Made by a program: the position numbers and the translations under genes
NCBI GenBank assembly: GCA_019416455.1
Contig: DXXG01000004.1
Location: 62,001-126,000, forward strand
Direction: 5' to 3'
Length of the DNA: 64,000 bases
Source: Clostridiales bacterium
GTDB taxonomy: Bacteria > Bacillota > Clostridia > Oscillospirales > Acutalibacteraceae
Shown here: positions 49,783-58,022 of the stretch, piece after piece
Layout of the letters: the number at the start of each line of letters is the position of its first letter
How positions within the stretch are numbered: the first letter of the stretch is position 1
Notes under the pieces: model-generated
The model's input: only the letters and a program-made list of their open reading frames with translations
The model's database searches: none
Told to the model about the DNA's origin: nothing

Positions 49783-51124
49783 GAAAAGCGCAGATTTTAC
49801 ACAGGGCAGTATCTTAAAGAAACTGTTTTGGTTCATGGTCCCCATCCTTGGGGCCCTGATCTTACAGGCGGCTTACGGAGCTGTGGACTTGTTGGTGGTG
49901 GGGCGGTTTGGTTCCACCTCGGGAGTTTCAGCAGTGTCCACAGGCAGTCAGATCCTGAATCTGGTTACTTTCGTGGTGACACAGCTTGCCATGGGTATCA
50001 CCGTGCTGATTGCCCGGTATTTGGGCGAAAAGAAGCCCGAAAATATTGCCCCCGTTCTGGGCGGAGCGGCCATTGTGTTCGCGCTGATCTCCGTGGGGCT
50101 GTGTGTGTTGTTGGTAGGTTTCGCCCGGCCCATCTCCGTGCTGATGCAGGCTCCGGAAGAATCTCTGGACCTTACGGTGAGCTATGTGCGCATCTGCGGG
50201 AGCGGCATTTTCTTTATCGTGGCTTATAACCTTTTTTCAGCCATTTTCCGCGGACTGGGAGACAGCAAGTCGCCGCTGCTGTTTGTGCTGGTGGCCTGCG
50301 TGGTCAATATCATCGGGGATCTTCTGCTGGTGGCCGTGTTTCGCATGGACGCGGCAGGCGCGGCTCTCGCCACCGTCTTTGCCCAAACTGTCAGCGTGGT
50401 ATGCGCTGTTGTGATGCTCTTCAAAAAGAAGCTGCCTTTTACCATCACCAAAAAGGATTTTCGGCTCAATCCCCAATGCCGGAAATTCCTCAAGATCGGT
50501 CTGCCTTTGGCCTTGCAGGAGTTTTTGACACAACTCTCTTTCCTGGCTCTCTGCGCTTTTGTCAACGCTCTTGGTCTGGAAGCTTCTTCCGGGTATGGCG
50601 TGGCCAGCAAGATCGTCAACTTCGCCATGCTGGTCCCCAGCGCCCTGATGCAGTCCATGGCATCTTTTGTTTCCCAGAATATAGGAGCGGGAAACCCGAA
50701 GCGCGCCAAGCGGTCCATGTTTACAGGGATCGGTGTGGGGCTTGGATTCGGTTGTGTGGTATTCGCTCTCGTCATGATGAAAGGAGACGTGCTGGCCGGA
50801 ATCTTCTCCACGGACACGCAGGTCATCCAAAAAGGGTTCGAATACTTGAAGGGATTTGCTCCGGAAACCATCCTGACAGCGGTGCTGTTCAGCATGATCG
50901 GTTACTTCAACGGAACCCAAAAAACGTACTGGGTCATGACCCAGGGACTGGTGCAGACTCTTCTGGCCCGGTTGCCCATGGCGTATATCATGAGCATCCA
51001 GCCAAACGCCAGCCTAACCATGATCGGCCTTGCCGCTCCAGTATCTACGGCGGTGGGAATTCTTTTGAATGTTGGCTTTTACATGTACCTGAACCGGCGT
51101 CAACATGACACAGTGAGGACATGA
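49775..51124 (+). CDS. MATE-family efflux transporter (MarR-regulated)
   Basis: A 449-residue membrane protein: FWFMVPILGALILQAAYGAV, LLVVGRFGSTSGVSAVSTGS, and further MATE blocks. It is closely related in layout to the MATE at 30,235. It starts with TTG 49775, seven bases after GGAGG; the longer frame lies in the MarR gene in another phase. It should export the compound sensed by MarR; substrate unknown. The open space after it ends in remnants. Confidence 0.88.
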   Translation: MNKKSADFTQGSILKKLFWFMVPILGALILQAAYGAVDLLVVGRFGSTSGVSAVSTGSQILNLVTFVVTQLAMGITVLIARYLGEKKPENIAPVLGGAAIVFALISVGLCVLLVGFARPISVLMQAPEESLDLTVSYVRICGSGIFFIVAYNLFSAIFRGLGDSKSPLLFVLVACVVNIIGDLLLVAVFRMDAAGAALATVFAQTVSVVCAVVMLFKKKLPFTITKKDFRLNPQCRKFLKIGLPLALQEFLTQLSFLALCAFVNALGLEASSGYGVASKIVNFAMLVPSALMQSMASFVSQNIGAGNPKRAKRSMFTGIGVGLGFGCVVFALVMMKGDVLAGIFSTDTQVIQKGFEYLKGFAPETILTAVLFSMIGYFNGTQKTYWVMTQGLVQTLLARLPMAYIMSIQPNASLTMIGLAAPVSTAVGILLNVGFYMYLNRRQHDTVRT

Positions 51125-51353
51125 ACTGCCGTTTTCCAAGGTTTTAGTTGAAATCGGTATCAGGAATTGTCTGCATATTTCACACTCCCTTTTTTCCATT
51201 CTGTCAAGTATTTGAATATCTAAAAAATGATGATAATACCCAGGGCGCTTCAACAGATGATGAGAATTAAGAATGCCGTTCCCCTTGTTTCGTGGGGTTG
51301 TTAGACCGAGCCTCTTATGGTATGATGGCACTAGAACGCGAGGAGGTGCTGTC

Positions 51354-51443
51354 ATGCCCTTGCAGATTGCAGGAAACAATATGACCACTATGAAAATGGA
51401 TGCCATTGTCAGCGCCGCCATTGAGAGCCTGCTGGGAGGTTGA
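51354..51443 (+). pseudogene. N-terminal remnant of macro-domain protein
   Basis: A 29-codon frame starting MPLQIAGNNMTTMKMDAIVS and ending with IESLLGG then a stop. It matches the first 29 residues of macro-domain ADP-ribose hydrolases (MPFxIVRNDITxMxVDAIVNAAN...SLLGG). A GAGGAGG site and an extended -10 (TGGTATGAT, 51,318-51,326) lie upstream, so the promoter, ribosome site and head survive while the rest is lost. The 51,125-51,353 stretch before it holds no gene I recognise. Confidence 0.6.
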
Positions 51444-51445
51444 AT

Positions 51446-51724
51446 GTGAATAAGCACACTATAAACAAGTTTTCGATTCTATCAGCTGCTTTGGGGCTGG
51501 CAGTGCTGCTGGGCGTTATATTATCCGGAGCTGCATATCCTCATCCGCTTTTTCGATTTGGGGCGCCACTGGGGCTTCTGTTCGTTTTTGTGAGTGTAGT
51601 TCTGCAGCTAATCAGTTGGATTTTGGAAATCTGTCATGGTGTAAAAGGAAAGCAATACCGTTTGGCAGCTGTGATCGCTTTGCTTGGTTTGCTCGTCATC
51701 TGGATGCTGCTGAGCGGGTTCTGA
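51446..51724 (+). CDS. Small membrane protein of unknown function (92 residues)
   Basis: Three hydrophobic segments: FSILSAALGLAVLLGVILSG, GAPLGLLFVFVSVVLQLISW and LAAVIALLGLLVIWMLLSGF. It starts with GTG 51446, six bases after GGGAGG, right behind the macro-domain remnant whose promoter may drive it. No family recognised. It could be a small transporter subunit or a membrane anchor. Confidence 0.55.
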   Translation: MNKHTINKFSILSAALGLAVLLGVILSGAAYPHPLFRFGAPLGLLFVFVSVVLQLISWILEICHGVKGKQYRLAAVIALLGLLVIWMLLSGF

Positions 51725-51770
51725 GAGCGAAGTGTTTTGTCACCTGCCAGGCCATCTGTCCAAACTGAAA

Positions 51771-51822
51771 TTCCCCTATACTGTGCTTGTAAACCAACCA
51801 GCACAGTATAGGGGAACTTTTT
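51771..51822 (+). terminator. Perfect 16-base-pair hairpin with T run
   Basis: TTCCCCTATACTGTGC (51,771-51,786) pairs perfectly with GCACAGTATAGGGGAA (51,801-51,816), a 14-base loop and then CTTTTT. It acts as a terminator after the small membrane gene, though a perfect inverted repeat could also be a mobile-element end. Confidence 0.75.
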
Positions 51823-51969
51823 ATGAAGCAGAATTTGACGGAACTGGTGGTCATTCTGTACCGCAGCTTGTCCGGGTCGATTTTTCTGTCCTCGTCCAGC
51901 ACAGACTCGTCAGCACTTGCGTTGATGTTTTCTCTCACCAGGCGGCACGGACCAAAGCAAATCAGATGA
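51823..51969 (+). pseudogene. Probable N-terminal remnant of VWA-domain protein
   Basis: A 48-codon frame directly after the hairpin. It starts MKQNLTELVVILYRSLSG, close to the MKQNLTELV-ILDRSGSM start of clostridial VWA-domain proteins, but Asp is Tyr and the DxSxS metal motif is lost. The rest is not recognisable. I read it as a decayed 5' end. The match is short. Confidence 0.4.
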
Positions 51970-51993
51970 CCAATTTTAGGCAGTGGTTTTGAC

Positions 51994-53331
51994 TTATGAC
52001 TCCAACCGGTCCTGCCTCATGGGATTGCAGCGCACAAGCAGGCCCAGGGCAATAAGAGCGCTGACCACGTCTGCCACCGCTTGGCCCATGAGCACTCCGT
52101 TGTAGGCAAAGAGCCTCACGCACACCAGCAGTGCCACCACAAAGACCACACCCTGGCGGCTGATAGACAGCACGAAAGCGGGTCCTACCTTGCCCACCGC
52201 TTGGAACAGCACGGTCAGCAGCAGTACGATACCGGCAAACACCGTAGAGACCGCCTGCCAGCGGAGCATCTCCGCCCCCGTGGCGATCATGTCAGCGTCC
52301 TTCACAAAGGCCCCCATGAGAGGCGACGCAAAGAGGCACAAGACCGCTGTCAGCACCAGGGAGAGAGCAGACAGAAATCCCAGGCAGAAGCGCACCAGCT
52401 TTTTCATCTCCGCCCGGAGCTTGGCACCGTACAGATACCCAAAAAGTGGTACGCCGCCGAAGGCAAAGCCGGTGAGAACCAGTTGGGCGATCATGTTGAC
52501 TTTCAGCACGATGCCCATGGCGGCTATCTTGTCGTTACCGTAGGGAAGCAGGAACTGGTTGACCACGATGACGCACAGGCTCTGCATAAGATTGCTCAAT
52601 GCGGCTGTCACTCCGACACCCAAAATCTGCCGCAGATCCTCGCCGCTGATACGGCAGAGCGCAAGATTGACAGACAGGCAGCGGCTTTTTTTGTGGAGCA
52701 GCCAGAGAAAATAGAGGACGCTGCAGAGATAGCCGATCACCGTGGCTATCGCTGCGCCCATGGCCCCCATGCCCGCCACGGAGATCAGGATGGGGTCCAG
52801 GATAATGTTGACCACCGTTCCCAGCACGGTGCCGATCATCGACTGGGTAGACATGCCCTCACAGCGAACCAGGTTGGAGTGGATAAAGCTGAGCACGATA
52901 ATGGGCGCGCAGATCACCAGCACGATGTAGTACTGAAAGGCGTGGGCCATGGTGTCGGCGTCCGCTCCCAGCAGGGTCAGCAGGGGACGGTGGAACACCG
53001 TCATGACCACAGCTAACACCACGCCGGTGGCCAGGGCAATGTAAAAGCAGAAGGAACTGACCCGTTTCACGCCTTCCACGTCCTGCTTGCCCAGCAGCCG
53101 CGAGATCAGAGAGCTGCCGCCCTGACCGTAAATGTTGCCGAAGGCCATCAGGGCGGTGAATACCGGCGCGCAGAGCGATACGCCTGCAATCAAGTTGGTG
53201 TCGTTGGTGCGGGCAATGAAAAAGGTGTCCGCCAGATTGTAGACCAGCGAGACCACCAGCCCCAGTACCACCGGAAATGCCATCTTGAAATAACTGCGGT
53301 ATAAGTGTTTTGTGTCGAAAAAAGAATCCAT
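51994..53331 (-). CDS. MATE-family efflux transporter (divergent from Crp/Fnr regulator)
   Basis: A 445-residue membrane protein: FKMAFPVVLGLVVSLVYNLA, DTFFIARTNDTNLIAGVSLC and FGNIYGQGGSSLISRLLGKQ are MATE motifs, with about 12 hydrophobic segments. ATG 53331 has GGAGGG about eight bases upstream; an ATG five codons earlier is too close to it. The -10 (TATAAT, 53,364-53,369 on the minus strand) has no good -35, and a Crp-type palindrome lies about 41 bases before the start, suggesting activation by the divergent regulator. Confidence 0.88.
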   Translation of the reverse strand: MDSFFDTKHLYRSYFKMAFPVVLGLVVSLVYNLADTFFIARTNDTNLIAGVSLCAPVFTALMAFGNIYGQGGSSLISRLLGKQDVEGVKRVSSFCFYIALATGVVLAVVMTVFHRPLLTLLGADADTMAHAFQYYIVLVICAPIIVLSFIHSNLVRCEGMSTQSMIGTVLGTVVNIILDPILISVAGMGAMGAAIATVIGYLCSVLYFLWLLHKKSRCLSVNLALCRISGEDLRQILGVGVTAALSNLMQSLCVIVVNQFLLPYGNDKIAAMGIVLKVNMIAQLVLTGFAFGGVPLFGYLYGAKLRAEMKKLVRFCLGFLSALSLVLTAVLCLFASPLMGAFVKDADMIATGAEMLRWQAVSTVFAGIVLLLTVLFQAVGKVGPAFVLSISRQGVVFVVALLVCVRLFAYNGVLMGQAVADVVSALIALGLLVRCNPMRQDRLES

Positions 53332-53363
53332 CGTCGTACCCTCCACAAGACTGTTCTATTTTA

Positions 53364-53406
53364 ATTATAGGAATTCCTGTTGTAATTGTTTGTGTCATAT
53401 GGCACA
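53364..53406. promoter_or_regulatory. Divergent promoter region with Crp-type palindrome
   Basis: TGTGTCATATGGCACA (53391-53406) is a near-perfect palindrome of the TGTG-N8-CACA type. On the minus strand TATAAT lies at 53,364-53,369, putting the centre of the palindrome at about -41.5 of the MATE start. On the plus strand a weak promoter (TTGTAA 53,380-53,385, 17 bases, CACAAT 53,403-53,408) overlaps the palindrome, consistent with autorepression. Confidence 0.65.
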
Positions 53407-53422
53407 ATAGGAGGGAAAAGAG

Positions 53423-54049
53423 GTGCCTGGGGTGAAAGAAATCGTGGAGAAAGATCGACTGGAATACTTCTTTGGAGAGCAGCAGGACCATTTCCGGCAG
53501 CGGCCACCGGTGATGAAACTGGTGGAATTTGAGAAGGGGGAGATCCTCAACGACCCGCTCAAGCTCCTTGACCGCTTTTATATCCTTGTAAGGGGAAGCG
53601 TATCCATCTACAACCTCACCGAGGACGGCTCCATTCGTTACATTTCCAAGGCTTCCAGCGGGACCTTGCTGGGAGACATGGAATTCAGCGGAGTGGGCAA
53701 TCAATCCTTCTATATCGAGGCCGCAGAAACGGTGCTCTGTCTTGCCATGCCATTTCGGGAGAATCAGAGCGTTTTAGAGAATGACCCGGTGTTTCTGAGG
53801 TTCGTACTGTGCCAGTTGGCGGAGAAACTGTCCCTGTCTGCCGTGATGACAGCCTCCGCCCAGACCTTGGAGGAGAAAGTGTTGTTTTTCCTGAGGAAGA
53901 TCCAGGCGGACCACACCATCTCCTCGGTGAATCAGGCCTTTCAGACCCTCCATTGCAGCCGCCGCCAACTCCAGCGGGTTTTGAAAAAGCTCTGCGAAGA
54001 GGGTCAGATTGTTAAAACGGGACGGGGATGCTATCGGCTGAAGAAATGA
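53423..54049 (+). CDS. Crp/Fnr-family transcriptional regulator
   Basis: A 208-residue regulator. Residues 20-120 are a cyclic-nucleotide-binding-like beta barrel (EKGEILNDPLKLLDRFYILV, RGSVSIYNLTEDGSIRYISK, TLLGDMEFSG). The C-terminus is a helix-turn-helix (LHCSRRQLQRVLKKLCEEGQ). It lacks the Fnr cysteine cluster and resembles the YeiL group. It starts with GTG 53423, seven bases after GGAGGG; a GTG three codons later is less likely. It probably controls the divergent MATE gene. Confidence 0.87.
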   Translation: MPGVKEIVEKDRLEYFFGEQQDHFRQRPPVMKLVEFEKGEILNDPLKLLDRFYILVRGSVSIYNLTEDGSIRYISKASSGTLLGDMEFSGVGNQSFYIEAAETVLCLAMPFRENQSVLENDPVFLRFVLCQLAEKLSLSAVMTASAQTLEEKVLFFLRKIQADHTISSVNQAFQTLHCSRRQLQRVLKKLCEEGQIVKTGRGCYRLKK

Positions 54050-54072
54050 TCTTGTCGATAAACAAAGGAAAA

Positions 54073-54115
54073 CAGCACCGGTCCGCTGATGTTCGGCGGC
54101 TGGTGCTGCTTTGTT
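54073..54115. terminator. Hairpin between convergent regulator and dipeptidase genes
   Basis: CAGCACCGGTCCGC pairs with GGCGGCTGGTGCTG around an eight-base loop, followed by TTTGTTT on the plus strand. On the other strand the downstream run (TTTTCCTTTG) is weaker. Confidence 0.65.
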
Positions 54116-54137
54116 TCTATATTTATCGTTTGTCCGC

Positions 54138-55598
54138 TCAGTTGTCCCCTCTGTGATAACGGATCTTCATGTGTTCGGAGGCGTTTTTGAGAATCTGGGA
54201 AAGTGCTTTGTCCGACTCTTCTTTAACCATGTCGGCAATCTTGCTGTTGGCTTCCTTCAGGATTTCAACAGGCGCGCCCTGCTGGATTTTTTCATCGTAC
54301 TCGTATAGGAACTGCTGTCCGCGATTCATCACGGCATTCACATACCGCTCGTCAAACAACAGAGCATTCCCGAAATGGGCGTCCGTCAGCGCGGCAATGA
54401 GTCGGCTGTGCCAGTACATGCTGTCCGTGGAAACTGTTTCCGTAGTACCACTAAGGTACTTGGGGAACTCCGTCACATTGGCGTATACCGGGAAGCAGGC
54501 CGTGAATCCGCTGCCGCCCATGGACAGCCATTCCACACCCTGAATTGCCTCCGGCAAATCGCCGCGAATCTGCATGATCCCGCAAACATCGCTGTTGGGC
54601 ACGCCAATGGTGCGATACTTCCCCTTGCACGCAGCGTTTTTGTCGTAGGGATTGTAGGGCGTTCCCTGGTAATAGGATCCCAGTAAATACCGCACATCCT
54701 CCACCGTCACCTTGCGCTCCGGCACAAAAGACCAAGGAATGTCGTTGCTCTCCGGGGTGAAGTCCGCGTTATCCCCATCCCACTTGTAAGTGCGGGGCAG
54801 GAAATACCGGGCCATAAACCAGGCGCGGGGCGTATTGTAAATATGGTCAGCGTCGGAATGAGAGCCAAAGGCCAGCCTCGGGTTAAAATCTGCGCCCGTA
54901 TCCAGCGCCAGGTGGTACTTCTCCACGAACTCCCGCAGATCCTTGGAGCAAAGGTGTTCCTTTTGCTCCCCGTAAGCGTCCGCAAAGTCAAAATGATCCA
55001 GACCAAACTGGTTGGGCATGATGACTACCCGGTCATCCGGTACCCGTCTAGCGATCCAGTGATGGCCGCCGATGGTTTCCAGCCACCAGACTTCATCGGC
55101 GTCCGCAAATGCCATGCCATTGGGTTCGTAGGTGCCATACTGCTCCAGCAGCGCGCCGGTGCGAAGCACGCCTTCCCGGGCAGAATGAATATAGGGAAGT
55201 ACCAAGGTCACCAGGTCCTCTTCGCCAATTCCGCCGGGAACTTCTTTGCTGTTGCGGTTTTTCTTTTTCTGATACCGGACATAGGGGTCCGCGCCGATAA
55301 CCCGGGCGTTGCTGGTGATGGTCTCGGTGGCAGTCATGGCCACGTTGGCCTCGTTGATACCGCAGGCGGGCCATACGCCATTGGTCTTTGTCACGTTGGG
55401 GCAGTCGGTATAACGCATGGCGTTCCCCGGGAGTTCCACTGTCAGGTGAGAGATGACAGTTTTGTATGTGGACGCCTTCTCCCTGGCCGGGTGAGCCAAA
55501 AGGCGCTTGGATTCAAATCCGCCGTCATCATTGCGGGCAATGATCGTTGAGTTGTCATGGCTGGCTTTCTTGCCCACCAAAATCGTTGTACAGGGCAT
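54138..55598 (-). CDS. C69-family (PepD-type) dipeptidase
   Basis: A 486-residue Ntn hydrolase. It starts MPCTTILVGKKASHDNSTII, where the cysteine at position 3 is the expected nucleophile exposed by processing, followed by ARNDD and WPACGINEANVAMTATETI. It cleaves dipeptides, probably in the cytosol as no signal peptide is seen. I start at ATG 55598, which has AAAGGAG eight bases upstream; the longer frame adds MEKGKESH and would bury the nucleophile. Confidence 0.93.
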   Translation of the reverse strand: MPCTTILVGKKASHDNSTIIARNDDGGFESKRLLAHPAREKASTYKTVISHLTVELPGNAMRYTDCPNVTKTNGVWPACGINEANVAMTATETITSNARVIGADPYVRYQKKKNRNSKEVPGGIGEEDLVTLVLPYIHSAREGVLRTGALLEQYGTYEPNGMAFADADEVWWLETIGGHHWIARRVPDDRVVIMPNQFGLDHFDFADAYGEQKEHLCSKDLREFVEKYHLALDTGADFNPRLAFGSHSDADHIYNTPRAWFMARYFLPRTYKWDGDNADFTPESNDIPWSFVPERKVTVEDVRYLLGSYYQGTPYNPYDKNAACKGKYRTIGVPNSDVCGIMQIRGDLPEAIQGVEWLSMGGSGFTACFPVYANVTEFPKYLSGTTETVSTDSMYWHSRLIAALTDAHFGNALLFDERYVNAVMNRGQQFLYEYDEKIQQGAPVEILKEANSKIADMVKEESDKALSQILKNASEHMKIRYHRGDN

Positions 55599-55724
55599 AT
55601 GCGACTCCTTTCCCTTTTCCATCTATTTTGGATTGCGTGCAGCTTATTTTTTTACTGCATATCAAATTCCTTACAACCGGGAATCGTCAAAAAAACGGTT
55701 CCTTCTTTTTTATACGACGCATTG

Positions 55725-55748
55725 ATTATAGCATAGGCACAATGCTAT
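55725..55748 (-). promoter_or_regulatory. Dipeptidase promoter with palindromic operator
   Basis: Minus strand TATAAT at 55,725-55,730 overlaps a perfect 7-7-7 inverted repeat, ATAGCAT (55,728-55,734) and ATGCTAT (55,742-55,748). The -35 region (TGGAAA) is a partial match. No regulator gene is adjacent. The 55,599-55,724 leader holds no clear structure. Confidence 0.5.
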
Positions 55749-55841
55749 TTCCAGTCCCGGCTTGCTTGCGTTTTTGATATTTCTATGTACTGGCAATGGC
55801 GCGATAGTTGCTGGTTTTGTTTAGAAAGCTCCCCCGAGGTA

Positions 55842-56456
55842 TCAGCATTCTTCGTCCGGTGCTTGCCCATCGTGGGCCAGCCACTTGCATTCGGTCATTT
55901 CCATGTTGGTGAAAACAGCACGGAAAGAAGAATCCTCCGGACTACAAGCATAAATGCCAAACTGTATTTCTCCTTGAGCCTCATGAAGATGGCAAACACG
56001 CATTTGACGGAAAACAATCCCATCCTCGGAACACTCAATACAGAAGTCATCCTCTCTGCGGCTCAGGCGATACCACATAGATTTGATGCTGGCGGGGATC
56101 TCTGTGGTCGCCCAGTCGGAGTAGCCGTGATTGGTCACCACGCTGCCCAAATGCTGAAAGCGCTCATTCTCGTACTCAATGGAGCCTTTCAGCCAGTTTT
56201 CGGAATCCAGATACAACACCACACCGCACTGGTCAAAACGGTGGTGGCTTTTGGGAAATTCCGTTTTGACCACAAAGGAAAAGAACTTCTCCTGGGTGGA
56301 CATCTGGAGCACCGGAGCGTTGTCGTTGCGGAAATGATAGTAGGTCCTCTGCCATAGATCCGTGTGGGGCTGGGTGACGATCTCGATGCGATCCGGGGAG
56401 ATGATACAGCTTTTTGGCTGCCTTGTCCATTGCAAATTGTTCACATCAAATTTCAT
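55842..56456 (-). CDS. DUF1349 beta-sandwich protein
   Basis: A 204-residue protein of the DUF1349/YesU-like group (concanavalin-like fold): IVTQPHTDLWQRTYYHFRND, FSFVVKTEFPKSHHRFDQCG, VVLYLDSENWLKGSIEYENE and WYRLSRREDDFCIECSEDG. Such proteins bind or cleave carbohydrate-like ligands or are of unknown role. ATG 56456 has GGAGGAAGG upstream; the longer frame has no start signal. It stands alone between two minus-strand genes. Confidence 0.85.
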   Translation of the reverse strand: MKFDVNNLQWTRQPKSCIISPDRIEIVTQPHTDLWQRTYYHFRNDNAPVLQMSTQEKFFSFVVKTEFPKSHHRFDQCGVVLYLDSENWLKGSIEYENERFQHLGSVVTNHGYSDWATTEIPASIKSMWYRLSRREDDFCIECSEDGIVFRQMRVCHLHEAQGEIQFGIYACSPEDSSFRAVFTNMEMTECKWLAHDGQAPDEEC

Positions 56457-56495
56457 GTTTCCTTCCTCCAATCCTTTTTTGTTCTTTTCTGTCAT

Positions 56496-56699
56496 TTTCG
56501 AAGCACACGGTAGGGGAGGCGGTGATTACTCCATCTAAAGAATATCCTGATTGGCAATTTTTTCCCAAGACGGACGCCGGATGACCCGGTGCATTGCCTG
56601 TTCTTGCTCAAGCAATAATGAAAGAGGTCTGTTAGCTTTTTGCTAGCAGACCTTATGGGAAGCGTTGACAAAATAGATACCATAACAAATCCACTGTTT
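56496..56699 (-). other. Intergenic stretch with hairpin downstream of the phosphotransferase gene
   Basis: No gene supported. AGGTCTG...TTAGC and GCTAG...CAGACCT (56,629-56,657) form a hairpin of about 12 pairs with a five-base loop; the following bases are not a clean T run on either strand, so it is a weak terminator for the gene at 56,700. Confidence 0.45.
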
Positions 56700-57713
56700 T
56701 TATAAAACGTTTCTCAGGACCTTTTCGTAATCAATAGCTATATAGGGTTTATTTTGGACAATATGGTCTCTGTACCAGTCTCGGTATTGTTGCCACAGCT
56801 GGATGGCCTTAGAACGATTGCTTTGGGGTTTGCTGAGCTGCGCGGCTACGTATTCGTCCACCATCTGATAACGCATGAACAGGTCTATCTTGCCAATCCA
56901 CCAGGGGTTGATTGCATTTGTTTCCCGATACCCTTTCAAATAGGAAAGAAAACAGTTTTCTGCAAACCGTATGCGTTCCTTTTCGGATAAGGAAAGCGGT
57001 CCAGCGCCTTTTTGCACCAGAAAAAACAGTGCGCTGGCAATGTCAGCGGCATACCAGTTAAACTGACAAGTCTCAAAGTCGATAATAGTAAGTCTGGGCC
57101 CATCCACCAAAAAATTGTCTGTATGAATGTCAACGTGGACGATTCCAAAATTATCCCGCCCCATAGGAAGGCATTCCAATTCTTCCAAAAAACGATGCTC
57201 TCCCTGGCGCACCTCCTCGTTATCAATAGGGATATTCTTCCGCCAGAAGAGAGGACCGTTCCATTTGAATTGCGAGTGATAAGTGTTTTTAGGATAGTCG
57301 ATTGTCAGCCGATGCATCTGGCCCATAATCGATCCCAGCCTGGAAAAGAGGGCTTCGTTAAATTCCCCGGGATCTTCTGGATTCACATGCCCGCCTGCTG
57401 CTTTTTCCTGAAGTGTCAAAAGAAATTTTTTTCCATTCACCTCGATTACTTCGAATAGATTTCCGTTAACACTGGGCAGAGATTTTACGATTCCTGCCAT
57501 TTTTCCGGACAGATAGCTGGTCCACTGGATCTCAAAGGCAGTGTGGGTAATTTTCATTTCATCAGCTTCTGTCGCTCGCAAAATATACGGCTTGTTTTCT
57601 GTTTCCATCTCAAAGAGCAAGCTTCCCGAATGTCCGGTCTTGATTTCTCGTACGGGAAGTACCCCATACAGCCTGCGCGCCTGTTTCAGTATTATATCAT
57701 AGTCAATATTCAT
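56700..57713 (-). CDS. Aminoglycoside phosphotransferase/homoserine-kinase-like protein
   Basis: A 337-residue APH-fold kinase. The N-lobe has HSGSLLFEMETENKPYILRA with the ATP lysine-like position. The catalytic loop is GIVHVDIHTDNFLVDG (HxDxxxxN), and the metal loop is LTIIDFETCQFNWYAADIA (DFE). Natural substrates of such proteins include homoserine, choline or sugars; drug resistance cannot be inferred. I start at ATG 57713, just after AGAAGGATT; an ATG six codons earlier is the alternative. Confidence 0.87.
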   Translation of the reverse strand: MNIDYDIILKQARRLYGVLPVREIKTGHSGSLLFEMETENKPYILRATEADEMKITHTAFEIQWTSYLSGKMAGIVKSLPSVNGNLFEVIEVNGKKFLLTLQEKAAGGHVNPEDPGEFNEALFSRLGSIMGQMHRLTIDYPKNTYHSQFKWNGPLFWRKNIPIDNEEVRQGEHRFLEELECLPMGRDNFGIVHVDIHTDNFLVDGPRLTIIDFETCQFNWYAADIASALFFLVQKGAGPLSLSEKERIRFAENCFLSYLKGYRETNAINPWWIGKIDLFMRYQMVDEYVAAQLSKPQSNRSKAIQLWQQYRDWYRDHIVQNKPYIAIDYEKVLRNVL

Positions 57714-57865
57714 AATCCTTCTATTTTCCATTGGATTTTTGTAATCTGATTGGTAACTTGCATATAGACTACCATAATTTCGCTGAATTTACAACTTATG
57801 CTCGGGATGATTTGCTCTGAAAAGACAGTAGGCCGCAATCCACAGTTTGGGGCTTAATAATGCAA

Positions 57866-57901
57866 AAAGCTACATCTTGATTTTTCAAAATGTAGCTTTA
57901 A
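57866..57901 (-). terminator. Terminator following the tRNA 3' fragment
   Basis: On the minus strand AAAGCTACAT pairs with ATGTAGCTTT, with an inner TTGA/TCAA stem, ending in TTTTT. It directly follows the tRNA-like 3' end and looks like the original tRNA terminator. Confidence 0.75.
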
Positions 57902-57904
57902 ACT

Positions 57905-57944
57905 TGGCGGAGATGGTGGGATTCGAACCCACGTGCCGGCTCAT
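57905..57944 (-). pseudogene. 3' fragment of a tRNA gene (T arm, acceptor strand, CCA)
   Basis: Minus strand: a complete T arm (GTGGG-TTCGAAT-CCCAC), then the acceptor 3' strand CATCTCC, discriminator G and an encoded CCA. The 5' half, with GGAGATG, is absent from the flanking sequence. The acceptor and the ATGAGCCGGCAC piece before the T arm suit a long-variable-arm tRNA (Ser or Leu class), but identity is not certain. The fragment abuts repeat copy 3. Confidence 0.75.
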
Positions 57945-58022
57945 CCCCCCAAAACCCACACGCTGGCAGTGTGGATTTTGGGGGGTGTTTTGGCGGGACA
58001 GTCTCCCTGTACGGTGGAGAGG
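57945..58022 (+). repeat. Dispersed palindromic repeat, copy 3 (left-truncated)
   Basis: Contains CCCCCCAAAACCCACACGC ... GTGTGGATTTTGGGGGG and TGTTTTGGCGGGACAGTCTC. The left flank found in copies 1, 2 and 4 is missing and is replaced by the tRNA fragment. Confidence 0.78.

Noticed and set aside
52081..53016. 311-codon plus-strand frame opposite a MATE gene
   Set aside because: His/Gln/Arg-rich shadow of the transporter; the minus-strand product has the expected membrane segments.
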